Part shown: positions 4,463 to 6,243 of the stretch, piece by piece
Layout of the letters: every line of letters starts with the position of its first letter
Numbering within the stretch: position 1 is the stretch's first letter
DNA from: Gammaproteobacteria bacterium
GTDB taxonomy: Bacteria; Pseudomonadota; Gammaproteobacteria; UBA6429; Thiohalophilaceae
Direction of reading: 5' to 3'
DNA length: 6,243 nt
NCBI GenBank assembly: GCA_024639445.1
Contig: JAHEIJ010000136.1
Span: 1 to 6,243 of the forward strand
The notes under the pieces: model-generated
Told to the model about the DNA's origin: nothing
The model's input: only the letters and a program-made list of their open reading frames with translations
The model's database searches: none
Translations under genes and position numbers: made by a program

Positions 4463-6243
4463 TCAATTTTCCGGCGGTGGTGGTGCCAACACTTCGCGGC
4501 TGCCGTTGGCTTCAAGCGGACCGACGATACCGGCCTGCTCCATGGCTTCGACCATGCGAGCGGCACGATTGTACCCAATCTTTAAACGCCGTTGCACACC
4601 GGAGATAGACGCACGTCGCGTTTCGGTCACTATGCGCACAGCCTGATCATAAAGGGGATCGGCTTCCGTATCTGCGATTCCGGTAGCCATCCCGCTTGCA
4701 TCGGTCTCGGCAGGAGCAGCCAGGACATCATCAAGATACTGCGGCCGGGCACTTTCTTTCAGGCTCTTAACGACTTTATGGACTTCATGATCATCCACAA
4801 AGGCGCCATGAATGCGGGTTGGTACTGCCGTTCCAGGCGGTAGATAAAGCATGTCACCATGTCCCATCAGTTGTTCGGCGCCCATTTGATCCAGGATCGT
4901 GCGAGAATCGACGCGGGAGGATACCTGGAAGGCAATGCGGGTCGGAATATTAGCCTTGATGAGACCGGTCAGCACATCCACCGACGGACGCTGGGTCGCA
5001 AGCACCAGATGAATTCCGGAAGCACGGGCTTTTTGCGCCAGGCGGGCAATCAGCTCTTCGACTTTCTTGCCGACCACCATCATCATATCGGCCAGTTCGT
5101 CCACCACTACGACCACATAAGGCAGCGGCTGCAGCTCCTGCGCCGGCAATTCCGAATCCGCCGGATGAAAAGGATCCATGATGGGCTTCTTCGCGGCCCT
5201 GGCTTCGGCAATCTTGCGGTTAAAGCCACCGATGTTGCGCACCTTGAGTTGCGACATCAAACGGTAACGTTGATCCATTTCCGCCACACACCAGCGCAGG
5301 GCATTGGCGGCTTCTTTCATGTCGGTGACCACCGGCGCCAGCAGATGGGGAATGCCTTCATACACGGACAATTCCAGCATCTTGGGATCAATCATGATCA
5401 GGCGCACATCCTTGGGGCTGGCGTTGTACAACAGGCTCAGAATCATGGCGTTCAAGGCCACCGATTTCCCCGCACCGGTGGTGCCGGCCACCAGCAAATG
5501 TGGCATGCGTGCCAGATCCGCCACCACCGGTTGACCACTGATGTCCTTGCCCAGCGCCAGGGTCAATGGTGATTTGGCATCGGCAAATTCACTCGACTTG
5601 AGGGCTTCACTCAGGCGTACGATTTCCCGCTGTTCATTGGGGATCTCCAAACCTACGGTGGTCTTACCCGGAATAACCTCCACCACCCTCACGCTAATGG
5701 CCGAAAGGGACCGCGCCAGATCTTTGGCCAGGTTAGTGATCTGGCTGACCTTTACCCCCGGGGCGGGCTGTAATTCAAAGCGGGTGATCACCGGACCGGG
5801 ATGCACTTCTTCTACCCGCACCTCGACCCCGAAGTCCCGCAACTTACTCTCCACCAGCCGTGACATGGCCTGTAAGGCCTCTTCCGACATGCGGTATTTA
5901 TTTGGCGTCGCCTCATCCAGTAATGACAAGGCCGGCAAAGCGGAATCCATCTCGGTGGAAAACAGCGGTACCTGTCTCTCCCGTTCCACTCGCTCACTCT
6001 GTTTGACCGGTTGTTCCGGTTTCTTGATCACCGGTGGTTTGCGCTTCACCTGTTGTTCGACCTTGGGTTCGACCTTCACCTTGTAGGTCGACTCGCGCTC
6101 GCGCCTGGCACGGCGGGCGCGAATGGCTTCGCGGGCGGCCATGAACCGACCGCGCACCCATACCAGGCTGGAAAGCGTCATGGCACCGATGATATCCATC
6201 AGCTTCAGCCAGGATAAGTTGGTCGCCAGAATAAAACCGCTCA
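4463..6243 (-). CDS. ftsK: DNA translocase FtsK, C-terminal part (5' end beyond the right edge)
   Basis: FtsK is a septum-anchored hexameric DNA pump that moves chromosome termini and activates XerCD at dif. The frame is open through the right edge, so the four-helix N-terminal membrane domain is missing except for its tail (SGFILATNLSWLKLMDIIG). Numbering from the internal Met at 6199: residues 16-80 are a short, charged Lys/Arg/Glu/Val/Pro linker; about 100-225 is the alpha domain; Walker A GTTGAGKS is at 239-246; Walker B VVVVVDE is at 362-368; and the motor signature ATQRPSVDVLTGLIKANIPT is at 401-420. Residues about 513-572 are the gamma winged helix (SISGVQRRLKIGYNRAARMV at 531-550), which reads the polar KOPS sequences and contacts XerD. 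The last residues are PPPPEN. Met 6199 is not the true start because family-like sequence continues upstream. The linker is far shorter than the several hundred residues of E. coli FtsK, so the whole protein should be near the compact SpoIIIE-like size. Confidence 0.97.
   Translation of the reverse strand, partial: SGFILATNLSWLKLMDIIGAMTLSSLVWVRGRFMAAREAIRARRARRERESTYKVKVEPKVEQQVKRKPPVIKKPEQPVKQSERVERERQVPLFSTEMDSALPALSLLDEATPNKYRMSEEALQAMSRLVESKLRDFGVEVRVEEVHPGPVITRFELQPAPGVKVSQITNLAKDLARSLSAISVRVVEVIPGKTTVGLEIPNEQREIVRLSEALKSSEFADAKSPLTLALGKDISGQPVVADLARMPHLLVAGTTGAGKSVALNAMILSLLYNASPKDVRLIMIDPKMLELSVYEGIPHLLAPVVTDMKEAANALRWCVAEMDQRYRLMSQLKVRNIGGFNRKIAEARAAKKPIMDPFHPADSELPAQELQPLPYVVVVVDELADMMMVVGKKVEELIARLAQKARASGIHLVLATQRPSVDVLTGLIKANIPTRIAFQVSSRVDSRTILDQMGAEQLMGHGDMLYLPPGTAVPTRIHGAFVDDHEVHKVVKSLKESARPQYLDDVLAAPAETDASGMATGIADTEADPLYDQAVRIVTETRRASISGVQRRLKIGYNRAARMVEAMEQAGIVGPLEANGSREVLAPPPPEN
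6058..6084. repeat. Short imperfect repeat in the FtsK linker
   Basis: The + strand contains cgacctt twice (starting at 6058 and 6072), with ttgggt and tcacctt between and after. On the coding strand this gives the repetitive peptide YKVKVEPKVEQQVKRK. It is a low-complexity stretch in a disordered charged linker, of the kind that changes length easily. It is not a mobile or regulatory repeat. Confidence 0.4.

Noticed and set aside
4859..5572. A 237-codon open frame on the + strand
   Set aside because: It lies wholly opposite ftsK. Its His/Gln/Arg-rich translation has no recognisable domain and is what the reverse complement of a GC-biased coding frame yields. The FtsK motor motifs on the other strand are unambiguous.

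Overview
The window reads as a piece of gammaproteobacterial chromosome. All six genes lie on the minus strand, and their order 5'->3' on that strand is ftsK (3' part) > lolA > rarA > crcB > DUF190 gene > serS > start of an unrecognised lipoprotein gene. The backbone ftsK-lolA-rarA-serS is the arrangement known from Escherichia coli and Pseudomonas, which is the main reason for placing this in Gammaproteobacteria. I cannot assign a genus from sequence alone. The inserted crcB-DUF190 pair is absent from the E. coli version of the locus.

Layout by + strand position. Positions 1-364 hold the 5' part of a gene for a secreted lipoprotein that runs off the left edge. Positions 365-518 are an AT-rich intergenic stretch with a weak hairpin, a plausible extended -10 promoter and a good ribosome binding site for the lipoprotein gene. 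Positions 519-1793 are serS (seryl-tRNA synthetase). Positions 1813-2118 encode a small DUF190 (PII-like fold) protein. Positions 2115-2492 are crcB (fluoride channel). Positions 2492-3853 are rarA (AAA+ replication/recombination ATPase). Positions 3858-4457 are lolA (periplasmic lipoprotein carrier). Positions 4463-6243 are the C-terminal part of ftsK (DNA translocase), which continues past the right edge.

The six genes from ftsK to serS are packed with junctions of -4 to +19 nt and no space for a conventional promoter between them, so they most likely form one transcription unit. Promoters inside coding sequence cannot be excluded. The jobs are mixed housekeeping: chromosome segregation at the septum (FtsK), rescue of stalled replication forks (RarA), lipoprotein traffic to the outer membrane (LolA), fluoride efflux (CrcB with its usual DUF190 neighbour) and tRNA charging (SerS). 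The lipoprotein at the left edge looks like a separate unit with its own promoter. It has Gly after the lipobox Cys, so it would be a client of the Lol pathway encoded in the same window.

Most of the window is conserved core genome and I see no phage, transposon, CRISPR, tRNA or rRNA. I did not find a convincing new system. The parts least explained by known biology are the left-edge lipoprotein and the role of the DUF190 protein beside CrcB.
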